This document shows, one piece after another, positions 16,657 through 26,320 of a stretch of DNA of 64,000 nucleotides. The position numbers and the translations under genes are program-made. Each line of letters opens with the position of its first letter. The first letter of the stretch is position 1. Under the pieces are notes generated by a model. The model saw only the letters and a list, made by a program, of their open reading frames with translations, ran no database searches and was not told where the DNA came from. Origin of the DNA: CAZLPW01 sp964561495 (lineage in GTDB: Bacteria > Fidelibacterota > Marinisomatia > Marinisomatales > UBA1611); the NCBI GenBank assembly GCA_964561495.1, contig CAZLPW010000001.1, forward strand, positions 62,001 to 126,000, read 5' to 3'.

Positions 16657-18524
16657 TTAACGGTTAAATTTTGTAATTCTCTGATGTGATAGCGAATTGG
16701 TTCTGCATAAATAGATGTTTTATGTTCATTTAATATTTTCATGTATCTTGAAATAGCTTTTTCTGTGTTTTTGAAATTTAATTCGTAAATCTGTCCTGTT
16801 AGTATAATACTTCGGTCAGCAATCCATGTTTTCTCTAGCTTTAATGATAGATTTATGGCGGCATCATATTGTTGAATTTTTTTTAGTAATAATGCTTGTC
16901 TCAGATCAGACAAAGGAGCTATTTCAGTTTCTGAATAGTTATTAGAAATAAATTCTAACTCATTAATTGCTTCAGTTATTTTTCGTTGTCTAATTAAAAA
17001 ATCAGCTTTAATAAAATGTTCGAAACTTTTTATTTCACTTGGCTCATTTTTTTGAGTGTAACGCACAAGAAACTCATTTAATTCAATCAAGTCATTAAAA
17101 TATGTATCACCAGGGGTAATTGCTTCTAATTCAAATTGAATTAAGCTTTTTGTGGAGTCTATATTTGCACTTAGTAGCATAATTAATATTTTTTTTTGAT
17201 TAATAACATGTATACTATTTGGCTCATTAATATTAGATAAAAAATCTGATGCATCATTTAGTCTTCCTTGAGCTATATATATATTAATCAATTGTTTGAT
17301 AATTTTTAATTTCAGAATATCAGGGGGATTGTTTTTTAGAGCTGTTTTTAATAGTACTTGTGCGCGATCAAAATCTTGTAAAATATTATATTGAATTGTC
17401 CCTAGCCGATAATAAGCTTCTGAAAGTAATGGAGATTGAGGCAATGAAAATAATAATGAATCATAAATTGATAAACTATTTTGAAGATGTATAGGTGATA
17501 TTGATGTCGTTTCCGTATAAGAATTTTTGAAAAATACATTTTGATCAAAAAAATATGGAATCAAATCATTTGTATTAATTGGCACAACTTGATTTTCAAA
17601 AGTTTTTGCTAAGCCAAGAAGTGCTTTCCCAGTTTCATTGCTATTTTTCGAATTTCTAAGTATATAATTATATACATCTACTGCTATAATATATTGCCCT
17701 TCCTTCCTGAGATTGTTTGCAAGAGACAGCCATTTTTTAGGTTCCCATTTTCCAGCCTTATGCCATGCTTTATAAGCTTGGAATGATTTATCATAATTTT
17801 GTTGTTGGAAATAAAAATCAGCAAGTAGAAATAAAAATTTTTTAGGTTCTGTATCTGAGATTGATATTAGTTTTGATAAAATTATATCAACAGCTTCGCT
17901 ATCATCACTCATCCTTGATATTCTCCGTTGTATTATGTTTTGGCGGTTTTTATTATATAAAAGATAAATAATATACTCATCCATTGCTTGAGAATATGAT
18001 TGTTTGGATTGGTAAAATGAACCAGCTTCGTAAGATAAAAATGAATTCCCAAATTTATTTCTTCCATTTTTTAATAAACTTTTTATGTCTTTATCTAAAT
18101 TATGTCTACTGAACATAGAAAATAAATTTCTGTAAAGTTGTTTATTATTAAACTTTTGAACGCTCAATTCCCATATTTTTCTAGATTTTTCTATTTTATT
18201 ATTTAATAAGTAAAACTCTCCTAGGTCTATATAGCTTTGAAATTTTTCAGGTTGAAATTCTAATTGAGATTTTAGAAAGGATATGCCTTTTTCATATTGA
18301 CTTGTTTTTAAATATAAATTTTTTATTGATCTGATAATGGAATAATTATTAGGATATTTTTTGTTTAAATCTAAATAAATAACTAGAGCATTTTCAGTAT
18401 CACCTCTCTTTACCATCATCTGAGCTGTTTTTATTGAAGCATTAAAATTTCTATCATTTGTGGGCGCAGCTATTAATTTATAGAAAAGGCAGATAAGTAA
18501 AATTAATCGAAGTGGAATTTTCAT
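16653..18524 (-). CDS. Secreted tetratricopeptide-repeat protein
   Basis: This 623-residue protein has a signal peptide (about residues 1-19) and then TPR-like helical repeats over most of its length. Clear examples are the repeats around residues 35-70, 75-110, 225-300 (including FQAYKAWHKAGKWEPKKWL), 350-400 (LSEAYYRLGTIQYNI) and 500-615 (the last one ending near EPIRYHIRELQNL). TPRs of this kind act as protein-binding scaffolds in the periplasm. It is the third gene of a coupled operon, starting 1 nt after the DUF4175-like stop and overlapping the next start by 4 nt, so it very likely works with that membrane protein. No enzymatic domain is seen. Confidence 0.8.
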   Translation of the reverse strand: MKIPLRLILLICLFYKLIAAPTNDRNFNASIKTAQMMVKRGDTENALVIYLDLNKKYPNNYSIIRSIKNLYLKTSQYEKGISFLKSQLEFQPEKFQSYIDLGEFYLLNNKIEKSRKIWELSVQKFNNKQLYRNLFSMFSRHNLDKDIKSLLKNGRNKFGNSFLSYEAGSFYQSKQSYSQAMDEYIIYLLYNKNRQNIIQRRISRMSDDSEAVDIILSKLISISDTEPKKFLFLLADFYFQQQNYDKSFQAYKAWHKAGKWEPKKWLSLANNLRKEGQYIIAVDVYNYILRNSKNSNETGKALLGLAKTFENQVVPINTNDLIPYFFDQNVFFKNSYTETTSISPIHLQNSLSIYDSLLFSLPQSPLLSEAYYRLGTIQYNILQDFDRAQVLLKTALKNNPPDILKLKIIKQLINIYIAQGRLNDASDFLSNINEPNSIHVINQKKILIMLLSANIDSTKSLIQFELEAITPGDTYFNDLIELNEFLVRYTQKNEPSEIKSFEHFIKADFLIRQRKITEAINELEFISNNYSETEIAPLSDLRQALLLKKIQQYDAAINLSLKLEKTWIADRSIILTGQIYELNFKNTEKAISRYMKILNEHKTSIYAEPIRYHIRELQNLTVK

Positions 18525-18525
18525 T

Positions 18526-21500
18526 TTATTTTTTATTTATATTATTTTGGGTATTTAATTGGTTCAGTGAATTGAAATACCTTTTTATCATATTTTGATG
18601 TTCTCTTGAATATCCAGCGTTTATTGATTTATTTAATGCATCAATAGTCAGGTTTTGACGCTGACCCAAATCTAAGGGCAGTCCACCGGGTCCTTCAAAA
18701 ACAATTTCTGTTTCGTAAGAAATTGATTTACGGTCTTTTTTTAATCCACGTTGACTCATTGATGTTTGGCTATCTAACATTTTTGACAAAATTTTTCTTT
18801 GATGATCTTTTGTTTTTCTTGTATAGCGCTGTTTTTGTAAATCCTTAATTACTTCATCCATTTCTTTTTTTATTCCAGAAAGTTCACCATTTTTATATCC
18901 TCCTGATTTTTTCATTTCTTGAATTAGTTGATCTAAGGATTTCCGAATTCCTTGTTGTTTTTGTAACATGCTTTGCATTAGCTGTTGCTGAGCAGATGCT
19001 GCCATTTGTCCCATCGCAAGCTGCATTCCTTGTTGATTTATGTTTTGTTGTTGGCCAGCCATTTGTTGCATCATTTGCATGAATTGTTCGTAACCGCTAG
19101 AAGATCCAGAATTTTTCATTTGTTTTATACTGTTTAATATATCTAGTGTAGCCTCATTAAGGCCTTCCATTGCGATATTTTGTTCTTTTTTTGCATCAGA
19201 TATTTTTCGTTCTGTCAAATTTGTTTTAGCGTTTTCCATACCAGAATTAGCTTTTCCTATTGATCTACCTATATCCGGTGTAATTGCGAATGTTTCTTTA
19301 GACAATTCAATTAATTGACTAATTATTGATTTTAATTGATCCTGTAAAATTTGTTGTTTCCCAGCTAAATCACGTAATTGTGGTGAATTACTAGGCAAGT
19401 TTTGAGTTTTGTTTCCTAACTCTTCTTCTTGAGTTGATAGGTATATAATATCTCTCATTATATCTTGAAATTTAGAGACCATCTCTGATACAGTTTCTTG
19501 TTTAAACTGGCTATTTAGCTCGGATAATTTTTGAAGCATTTCTTGGAGATTAGTTAAGGCTTGTTCGCTATTTTGGATAGCTTGTGAATTTTGACCTGAA
19601 GATAGATTTTGCATGGTCTCATTTAGAATAGCACTGGTTTGATTCATAAGAGAATCATTAGAGTAATCAATCAAATCTTTAGCAATTTTATCGCTAAACT
19701 GTTTAACTGCTTCTGCTGTTTTTTTTATTAAATCATTAATTGCATTTAATTCCTCCAAATTTCTTTTTTCTTGTTGGCTTAGTCTAGCATAATCAGATCT
19801 TTGATAATTATTATTTTGATTTATTTCATTATCTAACGAATTCTGTTGTGAAAATAGTTGTTCCATTCTTTTTTCTATTTCGTCCATCTTTTGTTCTGCT
19901 TGTAATCTTTTAAATATATCTAGATATCGGTCTAGATCTTGTTCAATTTTTTCAATATTCTCTGCAAGATCCTTTAAAGTATTTTGGATTGTTTCCATGT
20001 TCATTTCTTCTAAGGCTTGTTGAAGCTTTTCCATCGAACTTAGCATTTCATTTGGAAAGACATCTTGAATTAATTCTGATAATTCTTTGAATTTTTTCAT
20101 TAATTCAGGAGAAAATAGATCATGTTTTTCACTTTCATTTGATAAGTTATTTAAAGATTCGAGGGCTTTATCAAAGTCTTTTATTTCATCGGTAATTTTA
20201 TCCATAGACTTTTCGATATTTTTTTTCTGATCCCAATCTAATTCATCAGATTTTATTGTTTCAAGTTGTAGTGTTTCTATTTCTTTTTTCAAATTTTGTA
20301 ATTCTGAAATATTCTCTTTCAAGTTGTCTGTGAATTTCATTTCTTCTTTTGAAATATCTTCATATAAATCTGAAAGAGATGGGATTTTTGCAGTAAAGCG
20401 CCGTGACAGTTTTTTCTTTGGCCCTGATATAGAATCATTATCGTATAATTCAAAATGAAAATGTATTTCATCTTCAGGCATAAGCATCATTTCTGATAGA
20501 TCCCATAAAAAATCAAAAGACTGAAAGGTTGTATCCAAAACAAGATTTTTTATATTAAAGATTGAAACAAAAGGATCAGCCTTTAAATAACTAGGCCTTT
20601 GTATTTCATATGCAATTTGAAAGTTTGAGAATCCATAGTCATCTTCAATTTCTATTTTCACAGGTATATTCATTAAACTGCCAAGTTCAGTAATTGGCGG
20701 AGGGCTAATTATATTCATTATAGGGTAGTTATCTGGTATTACGAATATTTTATATGGGACAGGGTCTCGGTTTGTAATTCCGCGGGTATCTACTAGATTA
20801 ACAGTAAAAAGCCCTTCCTGAGCTATCTCAAATTTTCCTTGGGCTTTTTTATTTAATACGGTCATTTTTTTAATATTTTCGTTGATATTTAAAAAGGATG
20901 ATCCCAATAACCTATTTGATGTTAAATCAATTTTAATGGTTGAGCCTAAAAGGCCTTCAATTGCAGCAATATTTCCTTTTTGGGTAACAGGTGTTAGGTT
21001 GCTGTATTTTGGTGGAATTACTGTAATAGAGAATGATTCAAAAATCGGTCTATCTGTAACAAATATTGTATCGGTTTGAGAGCTTACCTCTCCCCAGGCT
21101 TGCCAAAAATATTCGGCAGAAACAAAAGCTTCGTAATAATAATCTTGGTATAGCTCGGGTAGATTAAAATAGTAAAATCCAGATTTATCTCGTTTAGTAG
21201 AAAAAAACAATACTGTCGAATCGCGTTTATGCGATGCTATTTGAGATGGTAATAAGCGCAGATTGACTGAGTCTGGTTTTCCACCTGAACAGTAAATTTT
21301 AATATCAGTATTATTGCCACCTAGAATACTTATGTTTCCTGTTATACTTTTTAATGTAAATGGCTTTGGCGCTTGAAAAGATGTGTTAGGCCTCGCCCAC
21401 CTAAAAACAGAGTTAGCTGTTTGATTATATCTAAAAAAGAATCCCAACAAAATAAATAACCATGAAGTTAAAATTAATTTTTTCATGAATATTATTTTAG

Positions 21501-21939
21501 GATTAAAGAATATAGACTGAAATTTTAAAGGGTCAATTTTATCTAAAACATTATTTACATATGCCCTAGCTAATTCTTGGGACTGATTTATATGAATTTT
21601 TTCATCTAATTGATTCGCATTCAATATTGTATCTGGTTTTTTTGGATAGAGATTTTTCCCAATTTTATAAGCGAGTTTGTTTAAACTATATCGAGATAAG
21701 AAGTTTTTCTTTGCCAAGAAAAATATACATAAAAATATTATAAGCATTATTATAAAAACTGAAAACAGGAATATTAGTGTGGTATATCTTATCTTAGCGG
21801 AAAAGAAAAATATGCTTTCTAAATGAACAGCTATAAAAAAACAAAGAGATAAAAAAATAACAAGACCAAGAAAGTATATCTTTAGGTCTTGAAAATATTG
21901 TTGTAATCGGGCTTTAAGTAAATAATTTTTAATTTTCAT
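18526..21939 (-). CDS. Large DUF4175-like membrane protein with Gln/Asn-rich coiled coil
   Basis: This protein has 1137 residues. Two TM helices near the N-terminus (about 23-45 and 52-76) and a third at about 152-170 anchor it. An extracytoplasmic part with Ig-like beta segments follows (about 190-520), holding short conserved-looking proline motifs such as ITVIPPKYS and NIISPPPITELG. From about 530 to 1050 it is almost continuous Gln, Asn, Glu and Lys-rich coiled coil, including a Met/Gln-rich patch near 985-1030. This layout matches DUF4175-type proteins of FCB bacteria. It directly abuts the DUF4159 gene upstream and the TPR gene downstream, arguing for one envelope complex. No catalytic motif is visible; a mechanical or scaffold role is inferred. 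Confidence 0.75.
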   Translation of the reverse strand: MKIKNYLLKARLQQYFQDLKIYFLGLVIFLSLCFFIAVHLESIFFFSAKIRYTTLIFLFSVFIIMLIIFLCIFFLAKKNFLSRYSLNKLAYKIGKNLYPKKPDTILNANQLDEKIHINQSQELARAYVNNVLDKIDPLKFQSIFFNPKIIFMKKLILTSWLFILLGFFFRYNQTANSVFRWARPNTSFQAPKPFTLKSITGNISILGGNNTDIKIYCSGGKPDSVNLRLLPSQIASHKRDSTVLFFSTKRDKSGFYYFNLPELYQDYYYEAFVSAEYFWQAWGEVSSQTDTIFVTDRPIFESFSITVIPPKYSNLTPVTQKGNIAAIEGLLGSTIKIDLTSNRLLGSSFLNINENIKKMTVLNKKAQGKFEIAQEGLFTVNLVDTRGITNRDPVPYKIFVIPDNYPIMNIISPPPITELGSLMNIPVKIEIEDDYGFSNFQIAYEIQRPSYLKADPFVSIFNIKNLVLDTTFQSFDFLWDLSEMMLMPEDEIHFHFELYDNDSISGPKKKLSRRFTAKIPSLSDLYEDISKEEMKFTDNLKENISELQNLKKEIETLQLETIKSDELDWDQKKNIEKSMDKITDEIKDFDKALESLNNLSNESEKHDLFSPELMKKFKELSELIQDVFPNEMLSSMEKLQQALEEMNMETIQNTLKDLAENIEKIEQDLDRYLDIFKRLQAEQKMDEIEKRMEQLFSQQNSLDNEINQNNNYQRSDYARLSQQEKRNLEELNAINDLIKKTAEAVKQFSDKIAKDLIDYSNDSLMNQTSAILNETMQNLSSGQNSQAIQNSEQALTNLQEMLQKLSELNSQFKQETVSEMVSKFQDIMRDIIYLSTQEEELGNKTQNLPSNSPQLRDLAGKQQILQDQLKSIISQLIELSKETFAITPDIGRSIGKANSGMENAKTNLTERKISDAKKEQNIAMEGLNEATLDILNSIKQMKNSGSSSGYEQFMQMMQQMAGQQQNINQQGMQLAMGQMAASAQQQLMQSMLQKQQGIRKSLDQLIQEMKKSGGYKNGELSGIKKEMDEVIKDLQKQRYTRKTKDHQRKILSKMLDSQTSMSQRGLKKDRKSISYETEIVFEGPGGLPLDLGQRQNLTIDALNKSINAGYSREHQNMIKRYFNSLNQLNTQNNINKK

Positions 21940-22584
21940 TTACTGTGTTAAAGCAAAATAAATTATGTTGACACCCATTTTTAATGCTGCTTCACGTTTT
22001 TCCCATGGGTTGTTATGAATGCTGGGATTTTCCCAACCATCTCCTAAATCTGATTCATAAGTATACAAAACAATTAATCTATCATTTTCAAACAAACCTA
22101 AGGCTTGAGGTGATTTGTTGTCGTGTTCATGAATTTTGGGCAAACCATTTTTAAAAACATAGTATGATTTAAAAATTTTATGATCATAGGGTAATTCGAT
22201 AAAATCCTTATTGGGGTAAACTTTTTTTATTTCTCTTCTAAATGATTGATCCATACCATAATTATCATCTGCGTGTAAAAAAGCTCCATTATTTAATAAT
22301 GATCTCAATGCGATAATTTCTTCATCAGAAAATTTAATATTTCCATGACCAGTTAAATAAAGGTATGGGAAATGGATTGCATTTGCATCTGTAACTTTTA
22401 TTCTTTCTTCTTTAGAAACGGAAGACATAGGTGTATTTTTCGATAAATATTCAAGTAAGTTAGGTAGGCTACTAGGGTCGCTATACCAGTCACCACCACC
22501 ACCATAATTAATTCGAGCTATAGTAAAATTTTGAGAAAATATAATTTTAGTTATTAAAAAAAATATAAATGTGGTTTTCAACAT
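21940..22584 (-). CDS. DUF4159 domain secreted protein
   Basis: This 214-residue protein has a signal peptide (residues 1-17, ending near FSQ) and a DUF4159 domain. The family opening ARINYGGGGDWYSDPSSL, the block FPYLYLTGHGNIKFSDEE, and NGAFLHADDNYGMDQSF are all present. DUF4159 has a flavodoxin/GATase1-like fold and no known activity. The frame opens at a TTG at 22593; I prefer the ATG at 22584, which starts the signal peptide. It heads a minus-strand operon with zero intergenic distance to the DUF4175-like gene. In other FCB genomes DUF4159 is found with MoxR, DUF58 and VWA (Bat-type) genes; none are in this window. A 115-bp divergent promoter region separates it from the next gene. Confidence 0.85.
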   Translation of the reverse strand: MLKTTFIFFLITKIIFSQNFTIARINYGGGGDWYSDPSSLPNLLEYLSKNTPMSSVSKEERIKVTDANAIHFPYLYLTGHGNIKFSDEEIIALRSLLNNGAFLHADDNYGMDQSFRREIKKVYPNKDFIELPYDHKIFKSYYVFKNGLPKIHEHDNKSPQALGLFENDRLIVLYTYESDLGDGWENPSIHNNPWEKREAALKMGVNIIYFALTQ

Positions 22585-22699
22585 ATATAACAATAATATG
22601 ATTGGGGAAAAAAATCTTAATTTTGATGTATAAAAGTTAAGGTTAAAATTTTTTCTCTTTTGTTGTAAATAATATTGATTTTATGAAATTTACAGTTGC

Positions 22700-24553
22700 A
22701 TGATTAATAATAAACTAAAATATATTCTTTTTTTTACTTTAGGAATAGGTTTTCTGTTTTCTGAAAATGCTGGCGGGAAATCAAAAAAATCAAAATTTTT
22801 TGATTTAATTAAGCTTGATACAAGCTCCCCTTATGAAACTGGTTATTGGTATGATAAATGGTTTAAATCAAGGGAATTCTCACTTCCAGTTAAGAGGATG
22901 CCCATAGAAGCAAGGTACGGAATAGGATTTAATGGGAGTTTTTCTGGGAGTGCAAGGGATCCCTCTGCTAAAGATGAAAAAAAATTAATTACCTATGAGG
23001 ATAATTCTATAGAAAAAATAAATCAAGATTTTTCAAATTTATGGGGGACAGCTTTAGATATAGATTTAATGATGTATAACCTACCACATTATATTTTAAA
23101 TACAAGCTGGATGAATATGATGACGGGATTTTCCTATCGTAAAAATACTCTTTCAAAACCAGCCACAATACCTTTTTCTGTTTGGGGGAATATAGAGGGA
23201 AGAGAAAGTTGGGGTATTGAGAAAAAATTCTCTCCAACTACAAATGAATTTTTAATAACTAATATAATGCAATGGCAGCCATTTAATTCTTGGTATCTCA
23301 ATTTTCGATATGCATATGGCTTTGCTAATACAAAATTTTATACATCTGATAATAAAAAATGGGATGAATATCCCTCAGGAAAAGGAACCTCAATGGCATT
23401 GGGTTTTGGAATACGTTTTATTCTTGACCCAGGAAAAGCTAATAGATTTTCTTTCGGGATAGATTTCCGTCATTCCTATACTAAAATACATACAATAATC
23501 GATCCTAAAAATATCACACCAATAGAAAAATTTAGGCTTACAAATTATGGGTTGTATTTAACTCTATCAGCTTTTTATGGGGGAGAATTATCCACAGGTG
23601 ATGAAGCAAAGAGACTTTATTTTAATAGAGACTATATTGGGGCACGAAATGAGTTTAGGCGCTTTTTAAAAGAGTATCCAACTCATTCAAATCACAGAAG
23701 TGCAAAGGAATATTTAGAGATATGTGAATATAAAATCCCATATGTAATTATGGAGCAGGGTATTGTATTGGATAGTAAGGGGGAAACAGAAAAAGCTCTT
23801 GAAAAATATCTTTATGCAAAATCTTTAGTGAAAAATGATACATTAATCATGGGTGCGCTTGATGGTAGGATAGATCAAATAGCTTTAATTTGGATGAATG
23901 AAGCAGAGATGCTATTAACTGAGAAAAAGTATGATACTGCTTTGAGTTTGGTTAGAAGAGTTGCCAAATTTTCTAATCATGGGGAAACTGCTCTAAGAAG
24001 ATTTAAATCATATACTATTTTAGGAAGAGGGGAAGAATATCAAAATGCAGGTTTTATTGGGAAGGCCATGGGCAAGTATGCGGAAGCATTACAGATGAAT
24101 TCTGAGCTACTATATATGGTAAAGGCTTTACAATATAATGCAGGTATTCAGATGGTGGATTTAGCTGGACAAGCAGATGAGTTTGATGAAATTCGTCTTG
24201 CAATAGAGTCACTTACCCGTGCAAAAGAATTATCAGGTGGGATAGGAGAAAAAAATGAAAGGTTATTAGAAGATTTAAAGAAAAAATTAGATGATTATGG
24301 TGAATATCAAATTAAAAACAATATTAACAGGAGAATGAATGCAGTTAGGAAGGAAAAAATCATATCCAAATCAGAATCAATTAGTATTGGCATGAAGTTG
24401 CCTAAGGTTCATGAATTGCTTGGAGATCCTCATGAAAAAGTTGAAAAAAATAATAAAAATATAAACGATCAGTTATGGATATATTTTGTTAATAATAAAT
24501 CATTACATCTATCATTCCAAAATTATATTTTATATAAAATAGAAGAAATTTGA
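22700..24553 (+). CDS. Exported TPR protein with N-terminal beta-rich domain and BamE-like C-terminus
   Basis: This 617-residue protein has a signal peptide (about residues 1-22). An aromatic, beta-strand-rich part follows (about 60-300; for example WYLNFRYAYGFANTKFY), which could be a small barrel or beta-sandwich. At about 305-500 lie TPR-like repeats, starting with LYFNRDYIGARNEFRRFLKE. The last 55 residues, with SIGMKLPKVHELLGDPHEKV, look like a SmpA/BamE-type domain. The combination suggests a role at the outer membrane, but I do not recognise the family. No SD. It is divergent from the DUF4159 operon, so the two may share a regulatory region; whether they work together is unknown. Confidence 0.65.
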   Translation: MINNKLKYILFFTLGIGFLFSENAGGKSKKSKFFDLIKLDTSSPYETGYWYDKWFKSREFSLPVKRMPIEARYGIGFNGSFSGSARDPSAKDEKKLITYEDNSIEKINQDFSNLWGTALDIDLMMYNLPHYILNTSWMNMMTGFSYRKNTLSKPATIPFSVWGNIEGRESWGIEKKFSPTTNEFLITNIMQWQPFNSWYLNFRYAYGFANTKFYTSDNKKWDEYPSGKGTSMALGFGIRFILDPGKANRFSFGIDFRHSYTKIHTIIDPKNITPIEKFRLTNYGLYLTLSAFYGGELSTGDEAKRLYFNRDYIGARNEFRRFLKEYPTHSNHRSAKEYLEICEYKIPYVIMEQGIVLDSKGETEKALEKYLYAKSLVKNDTLIMGALDGRIDQIALIWMNEAEMLLTEKKYDTALSLVRRVAKFSNHGETALRRFKSYTILGRGEEYQNAGFIGKAMGKYAEALQMNSELLYMVKALQYNAGIQMVDLAGQADEFDEIRLAIESLTRAKELSGGIGEKNERLLEDLKKKLDDYGEYQIKNNINRRMNAVRKEKIISKSESISIGMKLPKVHELLGDPHEKVEKNNKNINDQLWIYFVNNKSLHLSFQNYILYKIEEI

Positions 24554-24611
24554 ATATTCATCTAATTTTACAAACAGACTCTAAGCATTCAATTTTTTTA
24601 CATTGATTCAA

Positions 24612-25721
24612 TTAAATAAGATGTGAGTTTTGATAAATAAAGTTTAATTCTTGAATTATTACTTTTAAAACCCCAGCAGCTGGGACTGCAAAAAGCATTC
24701 CCATTGGACCCATTATAATGCCGCCAACTAATAATGATATCATTACAATTAACGGATGTAATCCAGTACTTTCACCAACTACTAAAGGAGTAACAAAGTT
24801 ATTATCAATTTGTTGTACTATAATGAACATTATAATTATATCGATTATAAAAAAGGGAGAGGGAATATTTCCAAAAACTTGGTGTGTAAGTGCAATATCG
24901 TTACCAATATTATTCATAATGGCAATCAAAATGGCAGGTACCATACCAACAAAGGGACCGACCATAGGTATTAAATTTGCAAATCCTGCAATTATGCCTA
25001 TAAAAACAATAAGGGTAAGATTAGCACCTGCCTTATTCAATAAAAGAAGCCCTAAAATAGATAATATAGCGACTGTGGTTGCTGCTAATAGTTGACCTTG
25101 CAAATATTTTGATACCTGTTTTTCAACATTATATATTAGCCGAAGGCCAATCTCAAAATATTTATTAGGAATAAATTTTACGATCGATTTTTTAAAGTTA
25201 TAATATTCAACTAAAACAATTATTGTAAAGATTAGAGTCATTACTATAATAAATAGAATGTTCCCTGTAGCGCTTACTAGCCCCAAAATATTTTGGAATA
25301 AAGAACTCAGTGAATTTTGTATACTATTAATGATTTCATTACTATCGGGAATTAGATTTAATAAAAAATCTGGGGTTACTGAATTTAGTTTTTCTGTTAG
25401 TAAGCTTAAACTATTAGCAAATTCTTGTTGGCGAAGTTTTACCGAAAAATCCTTTATTTGAATGCTAAAATTTGTCATGAAAACGCCCAGAAACCAGACA
25501 ATTAAAAATATTGTTGAGCCAACAATAAAAAGGACACTAAAAGCCCTGCTTCTTATTCGTCTTTCTAAACTATCTACACTTGGCAAAAAAATAGAAGTAA
25601 AAATAAATGATAGAATTAAAATTATTAAAATAGAAGAAATAAATGGGATTGTTATCCATAATATTCCTAGAACAACTATGGTTAATAATAAGCGGTATAT
25701 TTTTAGCAATGGATCCATCAA
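24612..25721 (-). CDS. AI-2E family transporter (PerM-type permease)
   Basis: This 369-residue inner-membrane protein has the UPF0118/AI-2E layout. N-terminal hydrophobic helices lie at about residues 12-50 and 60-85, then an amphipathic periplasmic stretch (about 90-140), then five further TM helices. Family motifs include GFANLIPMVGPFVGMVPAIL around residues 250-270, and QQIDNNFVTPLVVG followed by HPLIVMISLLVGG. Characterised relatives export AI-2 (TqsA) or act as Na+/H+ antiporters, so the substrate cannot be inferred. Its start overlaps the stop of the cyclic-nucleotide-binding gene by 4 nt, a strong hint of translational coupling and perhaps of regulation by the upstream protein. Confidence 0.88.
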   Translation of the reverse strand: MMDPLLKIYRLLLTIVVLGILWITIPFISSILIILILSFIFTSIFLPSVDSLERRIRSRAFSVLFIVGSTIFLIVWFLGVFMTNFSIQIKDFSVKLRQQEFANSLSLLTEKLNSVTPDFLLNLIPDSNEIINSIQNSLSSLFQNILGLVSATGNILFIIVMTLIFTIIVLVEYYNFKKSIVKFIPNKYFEIGLRLIYNVEKQVSKYLQGQLLAATTVAILSILGLLLLNKAGANLTLIVFIGIIAGFANLIPMVGPFVGMVPAILIAIMNNIGNDIALTHQVFGNIPSPFFIIDIIIMFIIVQQIDNNFVTPLVVGESTGLHPLIVMISLLVGGIIMGPMGMLFAVPAAGVLKVIIQELNFIYQNSHLI

Positions 25722-26200
25722 TCTGATTTTTTCATTAAAATTTTATTTGACTCTCGTAATCGTTCAGCCAACACCTTAGACAGATTAATTAAAATTTTAT
25801 TTCCTAACTCTGGAAATCTTGATACTAGCATCATTAGATCTGGCCTGAAAAAACCAACAAGAGTAGATGGCTCTGAAGCTTCTGCAACCGCAGATCGTGG
25901 TTCTTCATCTAAAAGAGCCATCTCACCAAAAAAATTATTTTTACTTAAAGTTGCAAAAATCATTTCCGATTCAGGGTCTTTAATTTTTATCTCACCTGAT
26001 ATAATAATATACATACCTTCACCAGGTGCATTTTTTTTAAATACTGCCTCTCCTTTTTTATAGGTTCGTCTATGGACGAGGCGAGTAATTTCTTTAATCT
26101 GGGAAGGTGTAAGGTTATAAAAAATTGGAACCGATTCTAGTGCAAGCTTAATAGGATCAGCCTTTTTTTTGGAAAAATAATTTTCCCATAGAGATTTCAT
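25718..26200 (-). CDS. Cyclic nucleotide-binding domain protein without a DNA-binding domain
   Basis: This 160-residue protein is one CRP-type effector domain. The beta-roll spans about residues 27-125, with the phosphate-binding cassette FFGEMALLDEEPRSAVAEA at about residues 90-108; the Glu and Arg that contact the cyclic nucleotide phosphate are kept. One helix follows (LGNKILINLSKVLAERLRE), which in CRP would be the dimer helix, but the HTH domain is absent. It is therefore more likely a regulator of a partner protein than a transcription factor. The obvious partner is the AI-2E family permease, whose start overlaps this gene's stop by 4 nt. Ligand not known. Confidence 0.85.
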   Translation of the reverse strand: MKSLWENYFSKKKADPIKLALESVPIFYNLTPSQIKEITRLVHRRTYKKGEAVFKKNAPGEGMYIIISGEIKIKDPESEMIFATLSKNNFFGEMALLDEEPRSAVAEASEPSTLVGFFRPDLMMLVSRFPELGNKILINLSKVLAERLRESNKILMKKSD

Positions 26201-26295
26201 TTATAATCCCCTCTTAATAATGTAACAGTTTAGAATAGTAAAAACCCAAAATCAAGGAAGAGTATCGAATTTTGAAATGATTATTGTGGCACGAT

Positions 26296-26319
26296 GATTT
26301 AAATCGGTATCTTTAAATC
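26296..26319 (+). promoter_or_regulatory. Inverted repeat directly upstream of the EnvC-like start
   Basis: GATTTAAA / TTTAAATC is a perfect 8-bp inverted repeat with an 8-nt spacer (TCGGTATC). It ends 1 nt before the GTG/ATG start pair of the EnvC-like gene. It may be an operator in the 120-bp divergent region, or a leader hairpin. No regulator can be named. Confidence 0.35.
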
Positions 26320-26320
26320 T

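Noticed and set aside
24718..25095. 125-aa plus-strand ORF opposite the AI-2E family permease gene
   Set aside because: Ile/Met/Pro-rich composition is the mirror of antisense TM helices; the permease is well supported.
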